64,000 nucleotides of DNA from JAXMCK01 sp046349395 (GTDB lineage: Bacteria; Pseudomonadota; Alphaproteobacteria; Geminicoccales; Geminicoccaceae), in contig JAXMCK010000003.1 in NCBI GenBank assembly GCA_046349395.1, forward strand, positions 310,001-374,000. The letters are read 5' to 3'. How positions within the stretch are numbered: position 1 is the first letter of the stretch; every line of letters starts with the position of its first letter. The translations under genes and the position numbers were made by a program. The notes under the pieces were generated by a model, which ran no database searches, was not told where the DNA came from, and saw only the letters and a list, made by a program, of their open reading frames with translations. Shown piece by piece: positions 8,445 through 17,569 of this stretch.

Positions 8445-10085
8445 ATGGCTGCTAAGGACGTCAAGTTCTCGACCGACGCCCGCAACAAGATGCTCAAGGG
8501 CGTCCAGGTCCTTGCCGATGCGGTGAAGGTCACTCTGGGCCCCAAGGGCCGCAACGTCGTGCTCGAGAAGAGCTTCGGCGCGCCGCGCATCACCAAGGAC
8601 GGCGTGACGGTCGCGAAGGAGATCGAGCTCGCCGACAAGTTCGAGAACATGGGCGCACAGATGGTGCGCGAAGTGGCCTCGAAGACCAACGACATCGCGG
8701 GTGACGGCACGACGACGGCGACCGTTCTCGCCGCCGCGATCGTCAAGGAAGGTGCGAAGGCGGTCGCTGCCGGCATCAACCCGATGGACCTGAAGCGCGG
8801 CGTCGACATCGCCGTCGAGGCCATCGTGAAGGATCTCGAGAAGCGCTCGAAGAAGGTCACCACCTCGGACGAGATCGCCCAGGTCGGCACGATCTCCGCC
8901 AACGGTGATCGCGAGATCGGCCGGATGCTCGCCGAGGCGATGCAGAAGGTCGGCAACGAGGGTGTCATCACGGTCGAGGAGGCGAAGAGCCTCGAGACCG
9001 AGCTCGACGTCGTCGAGGGCATGCAGTTCGATCGCGGCTACATCTCGCCCTACTTCATCACCGACGCCGACAAGATGCGCTGCACGCTCGAGGATCCCTA
9101 CATCCTGATCTTCGAGAAGAAGCTCTCCAGCCTCCAGACTTTGCTGCCGGTGCTCGAGTCGGTCGTGCAGAGCGGCAAGCCGCTCCTGATCGTCGCCGAG
9201 GACGTCGAGGGCGAGGCGCTGGCTACCCTCGTCGTCAACAAGCTCCGTGGCGGCCTCAAGGTCGCGGCCGTGAAGGCGCCGGGCTTCGGTGACCGCCGCA
9301 AGGCGATGCTCGAGGACATCGCGATCCTGACCGCCGGTCAGGTCATCAGCGAAGATCTGGGCATCAAGCTCGAGAACGTCACGCTCGACATGCTCGGCCG
9401 GGCGAAGCGCGTGGTGATCAACAAGGAAGACACCACGATCGTCGACGGTGCCGGCTCCAAGGAGGAGATCCAGGGCCGTTGCAGCCAGATCCGGGCGCAG
9501 ATCGAGGAGACCACCTCGGACTACGACCGTGAGAAGCTGCAGGAGCGTCTGGCGAAGCTAGCCGGTGGCGTTGCCGTCATCCGCGTCGGCGGTGCCACCG
9601 AGGTCGAGGTGAAGGAGCGCAAGGATCGCGTCGATGACGCGATGAACGCGACCCGCGCCGCGGTCGAGGAGGGTGTCGTCCCCGGTGGTGGCGTCGCTCT
9701 GCTGCACGCCGTCCACGCGCTGTCCGATCTGAAGCCGACCAACGACGATCAGCGGCTCGGCATCGAGCTCGTCCGCAAGGCGATCCAGTCGCCGGCTTGG
9801 CAGATCGCCGAGAACGCCGGTGCCGAGGGCTCGGTCGTGGTCGGCAAGCTGCTCGAGAGCAAGGACCACAACTGGGGCTACGACGCCCAGGCGAACGAGT
9901 ACGCCGATCTCGTGAGCCGCGGCATCATCGACCCGACCAAGGTCGTACGCACCGCCCTGCAGGACGCGGCTTCGGTCGCCGGCCTGCTGATCACCACCGA
10001 GGCGATGGTGGCCGAGCGTCCGAAGAAGGACGCTCCGATGCCGGCCGGTGGCCCGGGCGGCGGCATGGGCGACATGGACTTCTGA
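8445..10085 (+). CDS. groEL: Chaperonin GroEL
   Basis: A 546-aa 60-kDa chaperonin subunit. Visible landmarks are VKVTLGPKGRNVVLEKSFG (about 27-45), the ATP-binding loop AGDGTTTATVLA (about 85-96), LLIVAEDVEGEALATLVVN in the apical region and the C-terminal tail ending GGGMGDMDF. Length and every block match the standard bacterial enzyme. It is followed by a strong intrinsic terminator, so groES-groEL form a closed two-gene operon. Confidence 0.99.
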   Translation: MAAKDVKFSTDARNKMLKGVQVLADAVKVTLGPKGRNVVLEKSFGAPRITKDGVTVAKEIELADKFENMGAQMVREVASKTNDIAGDGTTTATVLAAAIVKEGAKAVAAGINPMDLKRGVDIAVEAIVKDLEKRSKKVTTSDEIAQVGTISANGDREIGRMLAEAMQKVGNEGVITVEEAKSLETELDVVEGMQFDRGYISPYFITDADKMRCTLEDPYILIFEKKLSSLQTLLPVLESVVQSGKPLLIVAEDVEGEALATLVVNKLRGGLKVAAVKAPGFGDRRKAMLEDIAILTAGQVISEDLGIKLENVTLDMLGRAKRVVINKEDTTIVDGAGSKEEIQGRCSQIRAQIEETTSDYDREKLQERLAKLAGGVAVIRVGGATEVEVKERKDRVDDAMNATRAAVEEGVVPGGGVALLHAVHALSDLKPTNDDQRLGIELVRKAIQSPAWQIAENAGAEGSVVVGKLLESKDHNWGYDAQANEYADLVSRGIIDPTKVVRTALQDAASVAGLLITTEAMVAERPKKDAPMPAGGPGGGMGDMDF

Positions 10086-10116
10086 TCTTCGGAAGACCGA
10101 TCGAAGTGACGGGAGA

Positions 10117-10146
10117 GGGGCCGCGGGCGACCGCGGCCCCTTTTCT
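10117..10146 (+). terminator. Intrinsic terminator after groEL
   Basis: Perfect 10-bp stem GGGGCCGCGG (10117-10126) and CCGCGGCCCC (10131-10140) with a GCGA loop, followed directly by TTTTCT. It lies 31 bp after the groEL stop. Confidence 0.93.
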
Positions 10147-10258
10147 ATTGGGTACCGAACGCAGGCCCAGGGAACTTGGCGGTACCGGCCCTCGACGTCG
10201 ACACGGAACAGACCGCGCCCTATGGGTGTTGGGCTTGGGACGCTACGGGAGGCGAAAG

Positions 10259-11215
10259 ATGCTGAAGGCGTTGTCACGCCTGGGGTTCGGCGCGGTTCTC
10301 GCAAGCTCGATCCTGGTCGGCAGTCCGGCAGTCCGGGCCGAGCAGTTCGTCAATGTCCTGACCGGCGGCACCTCCGGGGTCTACTATCCCCTCGGCGTGG
10401 CGCTGGCGAAGATCTACAGCGACGCCATCCCCGATGCCCGGACCTCGGTGCAGGCGACCAAAGCCTCGGTGGAGAACCTCAACCTGCTTCAGCAGGGCAA
10501 GGGCGAGATCGCCTTCACGCTCGGCGATTCTCTGGTGCTCGCCTACAAAGGTGATGCCGAAGCGGGCTTCTCGGCGCCGCTGGACAAGCTCCGCGGAATC
10601 GCCGGAATCTATCCCAACTACGTCCAGGTGGTGGCCACGGCCGATTCCGGGATCAAGAGCCTCGCCGACCTCAAGGGCAAGCGCCTGTCCGTGGGTGCTG
10701 CGAAGTCCGGCACCGAGCTCAACGCCCGTGCCATCCTCAAGGCCGCCGGGCTGACCTACGACGATCTCGGTAAGGTCGAGTACCTTCCCTTCGCCGAGTC
10801 GGTCGACCTCATGAAGAACCGACAGCTCGACGCGACACTGCAGTCGGCAGGCCTCGGCGTCGCCTCGATCCGTGACCTGGCGGCGAGCGTGCCCATCGTC
10901 ATCGTGCCGGTGCCGGCTGATCTGGTGCAGCAGATCGGAACACCCTATCAGCCCGCCACCGTGCCGGCCGGCACCTACACGGGCCAGGACGTGGACGTGC
11001 CGACGGCGGCCATCGAGAACTTCCTCGTTACGCAGTCCGAGGTCTCGGACGACTTGGCGTACGGCATGACCAAGGCGCTCTGGGAGCATCTGGACGAGCT
11101 CGGCTCCGCCCATGCCGCCGCCAAGGCGATCGCCCGCGAGCGGGCGCTGACCGGCATGCCGGTGCCGCTGCATCCAGGCGCGGAGCGCTACTACCGCGAG
11201 CAGGGCATGCTCTGA
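10259..11215 (+). CDS. TAXI-family TRAP transporter solute-binding protein
   Basis: A 318-aa periplasmic receptor. The ATG at 10259 opens a signal peptide (MLKALSRLGFGAVLASSILV, cleavage near VRAEQF). The mature part begins with the TAXI hallmark FVNVLTGGTSGVYYPLG and includes TKASVENLNLLQQGKGEIAF. Members bind small organic acids such as glutamate or 2-oxoglutarate; the ligand here is unknown. It starts 113 bp after the groEL terminator and is followed 4 bp later by the fused permease and then a DUF1850 gene, the standard TAXI-TRAP operon. Confidence 0.94.
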   Translation: MLKALSRLGFGAVLASSILVGSPAVRAEQFVNVLTGGTSGVYYPLGVALAKIYSDAIPDARTSVQATKASVENLNLLQQGKGEIAFTLGDSLVLAYKGDAEAGFSAPLDKLRGIAGIYPNYVQVVATADSGIKSLADLKGKRLSVGAAKSGTELNARAILKAAGLTYDDLGKVEYLPFAESVDLMKNRQLDATLQSAGLGVASIRDLAASVPIVIVPVPADLVQQIGTPYQPATVPAGTYTGQDVDVPTAAIENFLVTQSEVSDDLAYGMTKALWEHLDELGSAHAAAKAIARERALTGMPVPLHPGAERYYREQGML

Positions 11216-11219
11216 ACGG

Positions 11220-13298
11220 ATGCCGATGGCCGCCGAGGCCGCCCACGGCGACGATCGGAGCCATTGGCTGGGCTGGGGATCCGGGACGGCGGGCACCGTC
11301 CTGTTCGCCGTCGCCCTCGTCTTCTCGACCTTCCAGATCTGGACCGCCGCCTACAGCCCCTTGCCCAGCCAGGTCGTGCGGGCGGTGCATGTGGGCTTCC
11401 TGCTGCTGCTGTGCTTCGGCTTGTTCGGCAATCACGCCGGACCGTCACGGCCGGGCTTCTGGCTCTATTGGGCGTTGGGCATCCTGTCCTTTGCGGCGGG
11501 TCTCTACCACTGGGTCGAGCATGACGCGCTGATCCTGCGGGCGGGAGACCCCTCGACCGCGGACCTCGTCGTCGGCGTCATCGCCATCGCGCTGGTCTTC
11601 GTCGGCGCATGGCGCATCATGGGTCTGGCTCTGCCGACCATCGCCGGGCTGTTCCTCGCCTACGGGCTGTTCGGCCAGCATCTGCCGTCGCCGTTCAACC
11701 ATCGCGGCTACGACTTCTCGCAGGTCGTCGACCAGATGTTCCTCGGCACCGAGGGCATCTACGGCGTGCCGACCTACGTCTCCTCGACCTACATCTTCCT
11801 CTTCATCCTGTTCGGGGCCTTCCTCGAGCGCGCGGGCATGATCCGGCTGTTCAACGATCTGGCGCTCGGCACCGTCGGCCATACCCGCGGCGGTCCGGCC
11901 AAGGTGGCAGTGATCGCCTCGGCAATGATGGGCACGATCAACGGCAGCGGCGTCGCCAACGTCGTCACCACCGGCCAGTTCACGATCCCGCTCATGAAGC
12001 GCTTCGGCTTCCGGCCCGCCTTCGCCGGGGCGGTCGAGGCGACGGCCAGCATGGGTGGCCAGATCATGCCGCCGGTGATGGGGGCGGTGGCCTTCATCAT
12101 GGCCGAGACCCTGGGCCTGCCCTACGTCGATATCGTCCAGGCGGCGATCGTTCCGGCGCTGCTCTACTTCTTCACCGTCTTCCTGATGGTCCATCTCGAA
12201 GCCGGGCGCCTCGGGCTGTCCGGCCTTCCGGCAGAGGAGTGCCCGAACGCGGCCGCCGCGATCCGGAACGGGTGGTACCTGTTGTTGCCGCTGGCGGCCC
12301 TCGTCTACGTGCTCTTCTCGGGCTACACGCCATTGTTCGCCGGCACGGTGGGGCTGGCACTCACGGCCGTCCTCATCCTGGGGTCGAGTCTGGCGCCCGC
12401 TCTGCATGCGCAGGCGGCCCGTATCGTCTTCTGGGTCGTCCTGGGCATCGCCTCGTCAGCGTTCTTCCGGTTCGGCATCACCGCCGTTCTGGGGCTCGTC
12501 CTGATCCTCGTCGTCCTGAACGCGCTCCGTGCGGGGGGCCGGGAGACCCTGCTGCTCTGTCGCGACAGCCTGGCCGAGGGCGCCCGCAATGCTCTCCCTG
12601 TGGGCATCGCCTGCGCGCTCGTCGGCGTGATCATCGGCACGCTCACGCTGACCGGGGCGGCCAGCAACTTCGCCCAGTACATCGTGTCGGTCGGCAGCAC
12701 GAGCCTGTTCCTCAGCCTTCTCCTGACGATGCTCACCTGCCTCGTGCTCGGCATGGGGATCCCGACCATCCCCAACTACATCATCACCTCCTCGATCGCC
12801 GGCCCGGCGCTGCTGGAACTCGGGGTGCCGCTCCTCGTGAGCCACATGTTCGTGTTCTACTTCGGCATCATGGCGGACCTGACGCCGCCCGTGGCGCTTG
12901 CCGCCTTCGCCGCCTCGCCGATCGCACGCGCACCCGGACTCCTCATCGGCCTGCACTGCATGCGGATCGCCGTCGCCGGCTTCGTCGTGCCGTTCATCGC
13001 CGTCTACACGCCGGCCCTGATGCTGCAGGACGGCGGCCCGGTCGCCCAGGCCATGGGGTATCCCCTGGCGATCGCCTATGTCGTGCTGAAGGCGGCGATC
13101 TCCGTCGCCTTGTGGGGTGTCGCCGCCATCGGCTTCGCCCTGCGGCCGATCGGCTGGCCGGACAGGGTCGCTGCCGCCGTCGCGGCGACGCTCCTCGTCG
13201 TGGCGTTGCCCGTCACCGACGAACTGGGACTGGCCCTGGCCGCGCTCTTGGCGTGGCGCTGGTGGCGGGGCCGCGAGCCGGTGCCGCATCGGGCGTGA
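11220..13298 (+). CDS. TRAP transporter permease, fused small (4TM) and large (12TM) subunits
   Basis: A 692-aa polytopic inner-membrane protein. The first about 180 residues hold the four-helix DctQ-like part. The remainder is the DctM-like transport domain, with GTINGSGVANVVTTGQFTIP and EATASMGGQIMPPVMGAVAF, the paired substrate/Na+-binding hairpin motifs, and a second repeat GMGIPTIPNYIITSSIAGP. Fusion of both membrane subunits is normal for TAXI systems. It probably uses a Na+ gradient to drive uptake of the solute captured by the upstream protein. It overlaps the DUF1850 gene by 4 nt. Confidence 0.95.
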   Translation: MPMAAEAAHGDDRSHWLGWGSGTAGTVLFAVALVFSTFQIWTAAYSPLPSQVVRAVHVGFLLLLCFGLFGNHAGPSRPGFWLYWALGILSFAAGLYHWVEHDALILRAGDPSTADLVVGVIAIALVFVGAWRIMGLALPTIAGLFLAYGLFGQHLPSPFNHRGYDFSQVVDQMFLGTEGIYGVPTYVSSTYIFLFILFGAFLERAGMIRLFNDLALGTVGHTRGGPAKVAVIASAMMGTINGSGVANVVTTGQFTIPLMKRFGFRPAFAGAVEATASMGGQIMPPVMGAVAFIMAETLGLPYVDIVQAAIVPALLYFFTVFLMVHLEAGRLGLSGLPAEECPNAAAAIRNGWYLLLPLAALVYVLFSGYTPLFAGTVGLALTAVLILGSSLAPALHAQAARIVFWVVLGIASSAFFRFGITAVLGLVLILVVLNALRAGGRETLLLCRDSLAEGARNALPVGIACALVGVIIGTLTLTGAASNFAQYIVSVGSTSLFLSLLLTMLTCLVLGMGIPTIPNYIITSSIAGPALLELGVPLLVSHMFVFYFGIMADLTPPVALAAFAASPIARAPGLLIGLHCMRIAVAGFVVPFIAVYTPALMLQDGGPVAQAMGYPLAIAYVVLKAAISVALWGVAAIGFALRPIGWPDRVAAAVAATLLVVALPVTDELGLALAALLAWRWWRGREPVPHRA

Positions 13299-13675
13299 CC
13301 GGTCTCTGCCTCGCTGCCGGCGCGCTGCTGACGAGGCTCGCCGTGACCTCCTTCATGTTGGCGTGGACGCATTCGATCGAGAAGGTGCGCTGGGAGGAGA
13401 ACTGGCGCATCGACGGCGCCGCCCTCGTGCTGGACGAGGCACGGATCCAGGGCAGCGGTGCCGGCATGGAGCCGCCCGAGGGGGCGGTACTCGACGGCGG
13501 CTCCTGGCACTACCACCCGGCGGTGGGAGCCGTGCCGGAAGTCGTTCTGGCGCGAAGCCGCGACGTGCCGGACTGGCAGCTCTGCCACGCCGGCAGCTGC
13601 GCCGCGCTCGGGAGCCATCTACCGGGCGTTCCGGTCGATGCCGCCATCACGCTGCGCGCCTGTGAGCGACACTGA
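13295..13675 (+). CDS. DUF1850 protein of the TRAP-TAXI operon
   Basis: The GTG at 13295 overlaps the permease stop (GTGA), giving 126 aa. A hydrophobic N-terminus is followed by the DUF1850 signature WTHSIEKVRWEENWRI and a C-terminal CHAGSC pair of cysteines. These small proteins are regularly encoded with TAXI-type TRAP transporters; the role is unknown, possibly an accessory that contacts the permease. The tight overlap indicates translational coupling. Confidence 0.82.
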   Translation: MTGLCLAAGALLTRLAVTSFMLAWTHSIEKVRWEENWRIDGAALVLDEARIQGSGAGMEPPEGAVLDGGSWHYHPAVGAVPEVVLARSRDVPDWQLCHAGSCAALGSHLPGVPVDAAITLRACERH

Positions 13676-13692
13676 TCCCTGTGCTAGTCCAA

Positions 13693-14364
13693 TTACCCCG
13701 CCTGCTCGCCGGCAAAGGGGTTGGTCCTGCGCTCCTCCCCGAAGGTCGAGCCGGGGCCGTGGCCGCAGATGAAGGCCATCTTGTCGCCGAGCGGGAACAG
13801 CTTTTCCCGGATCGAGCGGATGAGCGCCGCATGGTCACCGTAGGGGAAGTCCGTCCGGCCGACGGAGCCGCGAAACAGCACGTCCCCGACCAGCGCGAAC
13901 CCGGCCGCCCGGTTGACGAGCACCACGCTGCCCGGCGTGTGGCCGGGGCAATGGAAGATTTCGAAGACGTGCTCGCCGAGATCGAGCGTGTCGCCCTCCT
14001 GCAGCCAGCGATCGGGACGGACGTTCCGCGCCGCGATGCCGTAGCCGCGACCCTGCTGCTCCAGTCCGTCGAGCAGGAACGCGTCGCGCTCGTCGGGGCC
14101 GACGATCGGAACCGGCTCCTGTGCTTCACCGCGTCGGGGCAACGAGTCCCGCAGCTCTGCGGCACCGCCGGCATGGTCGATGTGGCCGTGCGTCAGCCAG
14201 ATCGCCTGCGGACGCAGGGCATACTTCTCGACCGCTTCCAGGATTCGCGGGACGTCACCGCCCGGGTCGACGATCACCGCCTCATGGGTCTGCTCGTTCC
14301 AGAGCAGGGTGCAGTTCTGCTGGAACGGGGTGACGGGCACGATCGCGGCTTTGAGCATGGACAT
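13693..14364 (-). CDS. MBL-fold metallo-hydrolase (glyoxalase II-like)
   Basis: A 223-aa binuclear-zinc hydrolase. The metal motif THGHIDHAGG contains H59, H61, D63 and H64. A further His lies in FHCPGHTPGSVVLV, an Asp in FALVGDVLF, and a late His in FICGHGPGSTF. The N-terminus KAAIVPVTPFQQNCTLLW is typical of the YcbL-like group of thioesterase or glyoxalase II-type enzymes. It is convergent with the DUF1850 gene and divergent from the oxidoreductase gene. The thioester substrate is unknown. Confidence 0.9.
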   Translation of the reverse strand: MSMLKAAIVPVTPFQQNCTLLWNEQTHEAVIVDPGGDVPRILEAVEKYALRPQAIWLTHGHIDHAGGAAELRDSLPRRGEAQEPVPIVGPDERDAFLLDGLEQQGRGYGIAARNVRPDRWLQEGDTLDLGEHVFEIFHCPGHTPGSVVLVNRAAGFALVGDVLFRGSVGRTDFPYGDHAALIRSIREKLFPLGDKMAFICGHGPGSTFGEERRTNPFAGEQAG

Positions 14365-14482
14365 CGGCGGGCTCGGCTTCCCTCGGGTTGCAGCCCCGGC
14401 CTATAGCAGGACGCGCACCGACGCGCGCGGCGTCGCTGCCGCAACCTCCCGCTGAACGCCCCCTTGGGCGAGGAGTCGCCGC

Positions 14483-15484
14483 ATGGCCAACGGCCTGCCC
14501 GAAGAGATGACCTTCATCAGCATCAGCCGTTTCGGGCCGCCCGAGGTGCTGGTCCCGGCCCGCATGCCGGTGCCGCGACCCGGTGCCGGCGAGGTGCTGG
14601 TCAAGGTCATGGCGGCCGGGATCAACCGGCCGGACGTGCTGCAGCGCGAGGGCGGCTATCCGCCCCCGCCCGGCGCCAGCGAGGTGCCGGGCCTCGAGAT
14701 CGCCGGCGAGGTCGCCGCGGTGGGGCCGGGCGTGGAACGCTGGAAGATCGGCGACCGGGTGATGGCGCTGGTCTCCTCGGGCGGGTACGCCGAGTACTGC
14801 ACCGCCCCGGCACCGCAGTGCCTGCCGGTACCCGACGCGCTGAGCTGGGTCGAGGCGGGGGGCATCCCGGAGACCTTCTTCACCGTCTGGACCAACGTGT
14901 TCGAGCGCGGCCGCCTCAAGGCCGGCGAGAGCCTGCTCGTCCATGGAGGCTCCTCGGGCATCGGCACGACGGCGATCCAGCTCGCCCATGCGCGGGGCTC
15001 GCGGGTGTTCGCCACCGTCGGCAACGCCGAGAAGGCGGCGGCCTGCGTCGAGCTCGGGGCCGAGCGCGCGATCGACTACCGGACCGAGGACTTCGTCGGG
15101 GTCGTGAAGGAGGCGACGGGCGGCAAGGGGGTCGACGTCATCCTCGACATGGTCGGCGGCGACTATGTGGAGCGGAACCTTCAGGCGGCCGCGGTCGAGG
15201 GACGCATCGTCCAGATCGCCTGGCTGCGCGGGCCGAAGGTGACGGCCAACTTCCTGCCATTGATGCTGAAGCGGCTGAGCTGGACCGGGTCCACGCTGCG
15301 GCCGCGCTCGGTCGAGCAGAAGGGGGTCATCGCCCGCGAGCTGGAGGCCGAGGTGCTCCCGCTGCTGGCCGCGGGCAAGCTGAAGCCCGTGATCCACGCC
15401 ACGTTCCCGTTGGCCGAGGCGGCGGCAGCACACGCGATGATGGAGAGCAGCGCCCATATCGGGAAGATCGTCCTGACGGTCTGA
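14483..15484 (+). CDS. NAD(P)H-quinone oxidoreductase, PIG3/QOR-type medium-chain dehydrogenase
   Basis: A 333-aa zinc-independent MDR-family enzyme. It has the GroES-like N-terminal domain (EVLVKVMAAGINRPDVLQRE), then the Rossmann nucleotide-binding motif LVHGGSSGIGTTAIQLA (near residue 155) and a VDVILDMVGGDY stretch. The AAGINRPD and GGYPPPPGAS sequences place it with the PIG3-like quinone oxidoreductases, which reduce quinones with NADPH. It lies 4 bp upstream of the ZntB-type transporter gene, so the two may be co-transcribed. Confidence 0.9.
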   Translation: MANGLPEEMTFISISRFGPPEVLVPARMPVPRPGAGEVLVKVMAAGINRPDVLQREGGYPPPPGASEVPGLEIAGEVAAVGPGVERWKIGDRVMALVSSGGYAEYCTAPAPQCLPVPDALSWVEAGGIPETFFTVWTNVFERGRLKAGESLLVHGGSSGIGTTAIQLAHARGSRVFATVGNAEKAAACVELGAERAIDYRTEDFVGVVKEATGGKGVDVILDMVGGDYVERNLQAAAVEGRIVQIAWLRGPKVTANFLPLMLKRLSWTGSTLRPRSVEQKGVIARELEAEVLPLLAAGKLKPVIHATFPLAEAAAAHAMMESSAHIGKIVLTV

Positions 15485-15488
15485 GCCG

Positions 15489-16505
15489 TTGGCGCTGCGC
15501 CGTGCCGAGCTGAACCTGCAATGGGCGGAGGAGGCGCCCGACGGCCTCGTCTTCGCCTGCCGCATCGAGGCCCCCGGCCGAAACGTGCAGATCGGGCTGG
15601 GCGAGGTCCGTTCCAGCCTCGACATGCCCGAAGGCTTCGTCTGGGTGCACCTGAACGGCGCCGCACAGCCCGCCAAGCACTGGCTGACGAGCTGCGGCCT
15701 GGTGCCCGAGGCCATCTGCGACGCCCTGCTCGACAAGGACGAGCGCACCCGGCTGGAACGCCTCGGCGAGGCGGTCTTCGGCGTCGTCGGCGACTCGCCG
15801 GTGGGTGCGGATCCCGATCCCTGGCTGCTGGCGGCCGTCCGCTTCTATCTCGACCGACGCTGCCTGATCACGACCCGCCGCCGGGCGGTCGCGGGCCCGG
15901 CGCGCCTCGTGAAGAACCTCCGCGACGGCCTGCCGATGGCAACACCGGCCGAGGTCCTGAACACCATGCTGAACTACATCGCCGACGATGTAGAGGCGCG
16001 GACGCGGGAGCTCGCGCGCGACACCGACGGCGTCGAGGACGAGGTGCTGGCGGGCCGGGTCGGCCTGGCCCGCGAGCGCCTGGGCCAGACCCGGCGCCGG
16101 GCCGCACGGCTCCGCCGGCAGGTGGCGGTGCGACGTCGGGCGGCCGACCGCTTCCGCTCGCGGCTGCCGACCTGGCTCAGCGAGACCGACCGGTTCGAGT
16201 TGCTCGACGTGCTCGACCGGTTCGAGACTCTGGCCGACGAGCTGGAGGCGATCGAGCAGCGTGAGACCGGCCTCCAGGCCGAGATCGCGGCGCAACTCAG
16301 CGAGGACACCAACCGCAACCTGTTCGTGCTGTCGGTCGTAACCGTCGTCCTGCTGCCGATGACGCTGATCACGGGCATCTTCGGCATGAACGTCGCCGGC
16401 CTGCCGGGCCTCCAGGACCCCGAGGCCTTCTGGTGGGTGATGTGGGCGGTGGTGGGCGCAGGCGTCCTTTGCTTCGCCGCCCTCTATCGCTGGATGCGGT
16501 TCTAG
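15489..16505 (+). CDS. ZntB/CorA-family metal-ion transporter
   Basis: A 338-aa 2-TM-GxN channel/transporter. It has a cytoplasmic N-terminal domain, a long charged helix (about 160-270) and two C-terminal membrane segments. The first ends in the family signature GMN within GIFGMNVAGLPG, and the protein closes with the conserved YRWMRF. In ZntB this family carries Zn2+ (with H+), in CorA Mg2+; the choice is not readable here. It starts with TTG at 15489, four bases after the oxidoreductase stop. The last 465 bp are repeated at 17585. Confidence 0.88.
   Translation: MALRRAELNLQWAEEAPDGLVFACRIEAPGRNVQIGLGEVRSSLDMPEGFVWVHLNGAAQPAKHWLTSCGLVPEAICDALLDKDERTRLERLGEAVFGVVGDSPVGADPDPWLLAAVRFYLDRRCLITTRRRAVAGPARLVKNLRDGLPMATPAEVLNTMLNYIADDVEARTRELARDTDGVEDEVLAGRVGLARERLGQTRRRAARLRRQVAVRRRAADRFRSRLPTWLSETDRFELLDVLDRFETLADELEAIEQRETGLQAEIAAQLSEDTNRNLFVLSVVTVVLLPMTLITGIFGMNVAGLPGLQDPEAFWWVMWAVVGAGVLCFAALYRWMRF
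16041..16505 (+). repeat. Direct repeat copy 1 (3' end of ZntB gene)
   Basis: This 465-bp segment recurs, in the same orientation and with identical length, at 17585-18049. The encoded 154 residues differ at about nine positions by my reading, mostly near the C-terminus. Confidence 0.95.
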
Positions 16506-16725
16506 GCTCCTCCTTTTCCACAATTACGAAAATTTATATAAGCGAGCGGATTTCGCTGGAGTCGTTCCAAGGCTTGGCCTCGGCGGCGTGATGTCGGCTG
16601 ACACCTCGACCAACATCGTGGCCCTTGCCCGGGGTCATCGAGTCAGCCCCAAGACCAAGAAGACGACCTCGAGCCGCGAGTTCGGGCCTGGATAGAACGA
16701 CGACGACTCGGAAGGGGGGATCGTC

Positions 16726-17517
16726 ATGTCATGGCCCGTCGCTCGTCATGTGCTCCTGGCGGCACTGGTGTTCTGCTTCGGCCGGCCGGTAGAGGCCCAA
16801 ACTGTCGGGGGCTGCCAGACCGTCGCTTACATCAGTCAGCCTGGTTACCAGGTCAACCAAGCCTGGCAGATCTATCGCCGGCTGCCGGCGCCATGGTGCA
16901 GTTGTGCCAAGGTCTGCGAGCCCATCGGCCGGCTCGCGGCCAAATACGAGGCTGCGTTCCTCATCGCGAATGCCGCGTCCCGCGACATCAAACGCCCTAT
17001 CGAGGAGCGGCGGCGTTACGCGGCACAGGCACATGCGCTGATCGTCGCGCGCGGCACGAACTTGACCAGCTTTCGAAACTGTCAGCTTGCAATGAAGCCG
17101 CCTCCGCAACCGCATGCGGTCCCCTCTGGCGAGCCCGTCGAGCTCTGTGCCAGTAAGAACGTCGTCCTCACGCTCGCCGACCAATGGAGACTTTGGTGCG
17201 CCAAGTGGGAATCGGGCTTCACCGAAGTTTGGAAAAAATATGACGTGGACCGACGACTTCCAAATAGCAGTTACGTCATCAGCGTCAAAATGGTCGCGCG
17301 CAACGACGGCAAGACCTGGAGCAACGGTGGTAGCTTTACCAAGGGATTTCCGCAAAATGTCGCCCGCGACATCCAGAATGATCTTTTGGCGATCAAGATG
17401 CCGGCGTTTCCGCCCGGTTCGTCTATTGCCAAGTACTCCTGGACGTCGACGTTCGAGTTTGCCCACGGCGTGCCCAGAGTGATCCCGGATACCCCGTTCA
17501 AGTGTCCCGAAACCTAG
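16726..17517 (+). CDS. Secreted protein of unknown function between the ZntB repeats
   Basis: A 263-aa protein with a signal peptide (MSWPVARHVLLAALVFCFGR, cleavage after VEAQ). The mature part has many cysteines (CQT, CSCAKVCEP, NCQL, LCAS, WCAKW, KCPET), suggesting disulfides. The C-terminal 70 residues (SYVISVKMVARNDGKTW, then FPPGSSIAKYSWTSTFEF) loosely recall a TonB C-terminal-type fold; this is a guess. Base composition and codon use are visibly less GC-rich than the neighbours, and the upstream 220 bp contain an AT-rich patch (TTTATATAAG). Together with the flanking repeats this suggests acquired DNA. Confidence 0.7.
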   Translation: MSWPVARHVLLAALVFCFGRPVEAQTVGGCQTVAYISQPGYQVNQAWQIYRRLPAPWCSCAKVCEPIGRLAAKYEAAFLIANAASRDIKRPIEERRRYAAQAHALIVARGTNLTSFRNCQLAMKPPPQPHAVPSGEPVELCASKNVVLTLADQWRLWCAKWESGFTEVWKKYDVDRRLPNSSYVISVKMVARNDGKTWSNGGSFTKGFPQNVARDIQNDLLAIKMPAFPPGSSIAKYSWTSTFEFAHGVPRVIPDTPFKCPET

Positions 17518-17569
17518 CTGATCGATCAACCCCGGCACGCATGCCAATCCCTGCCTCGCCGGCGAAACG

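Noticed and set aside
9797..10258. Upstream extension of the TAXI binding protein into groEL
   Set aside because: It would overlap groEL and the terminator; a signal peptide starts at the ATG at 10259.
11609..13675. A 688-codon plus-strand frame across the TRAP permease
   Set aside because: Only its last 126 codons (DUF1850) look real; the rest is an arginine-rich shadow of the permease.
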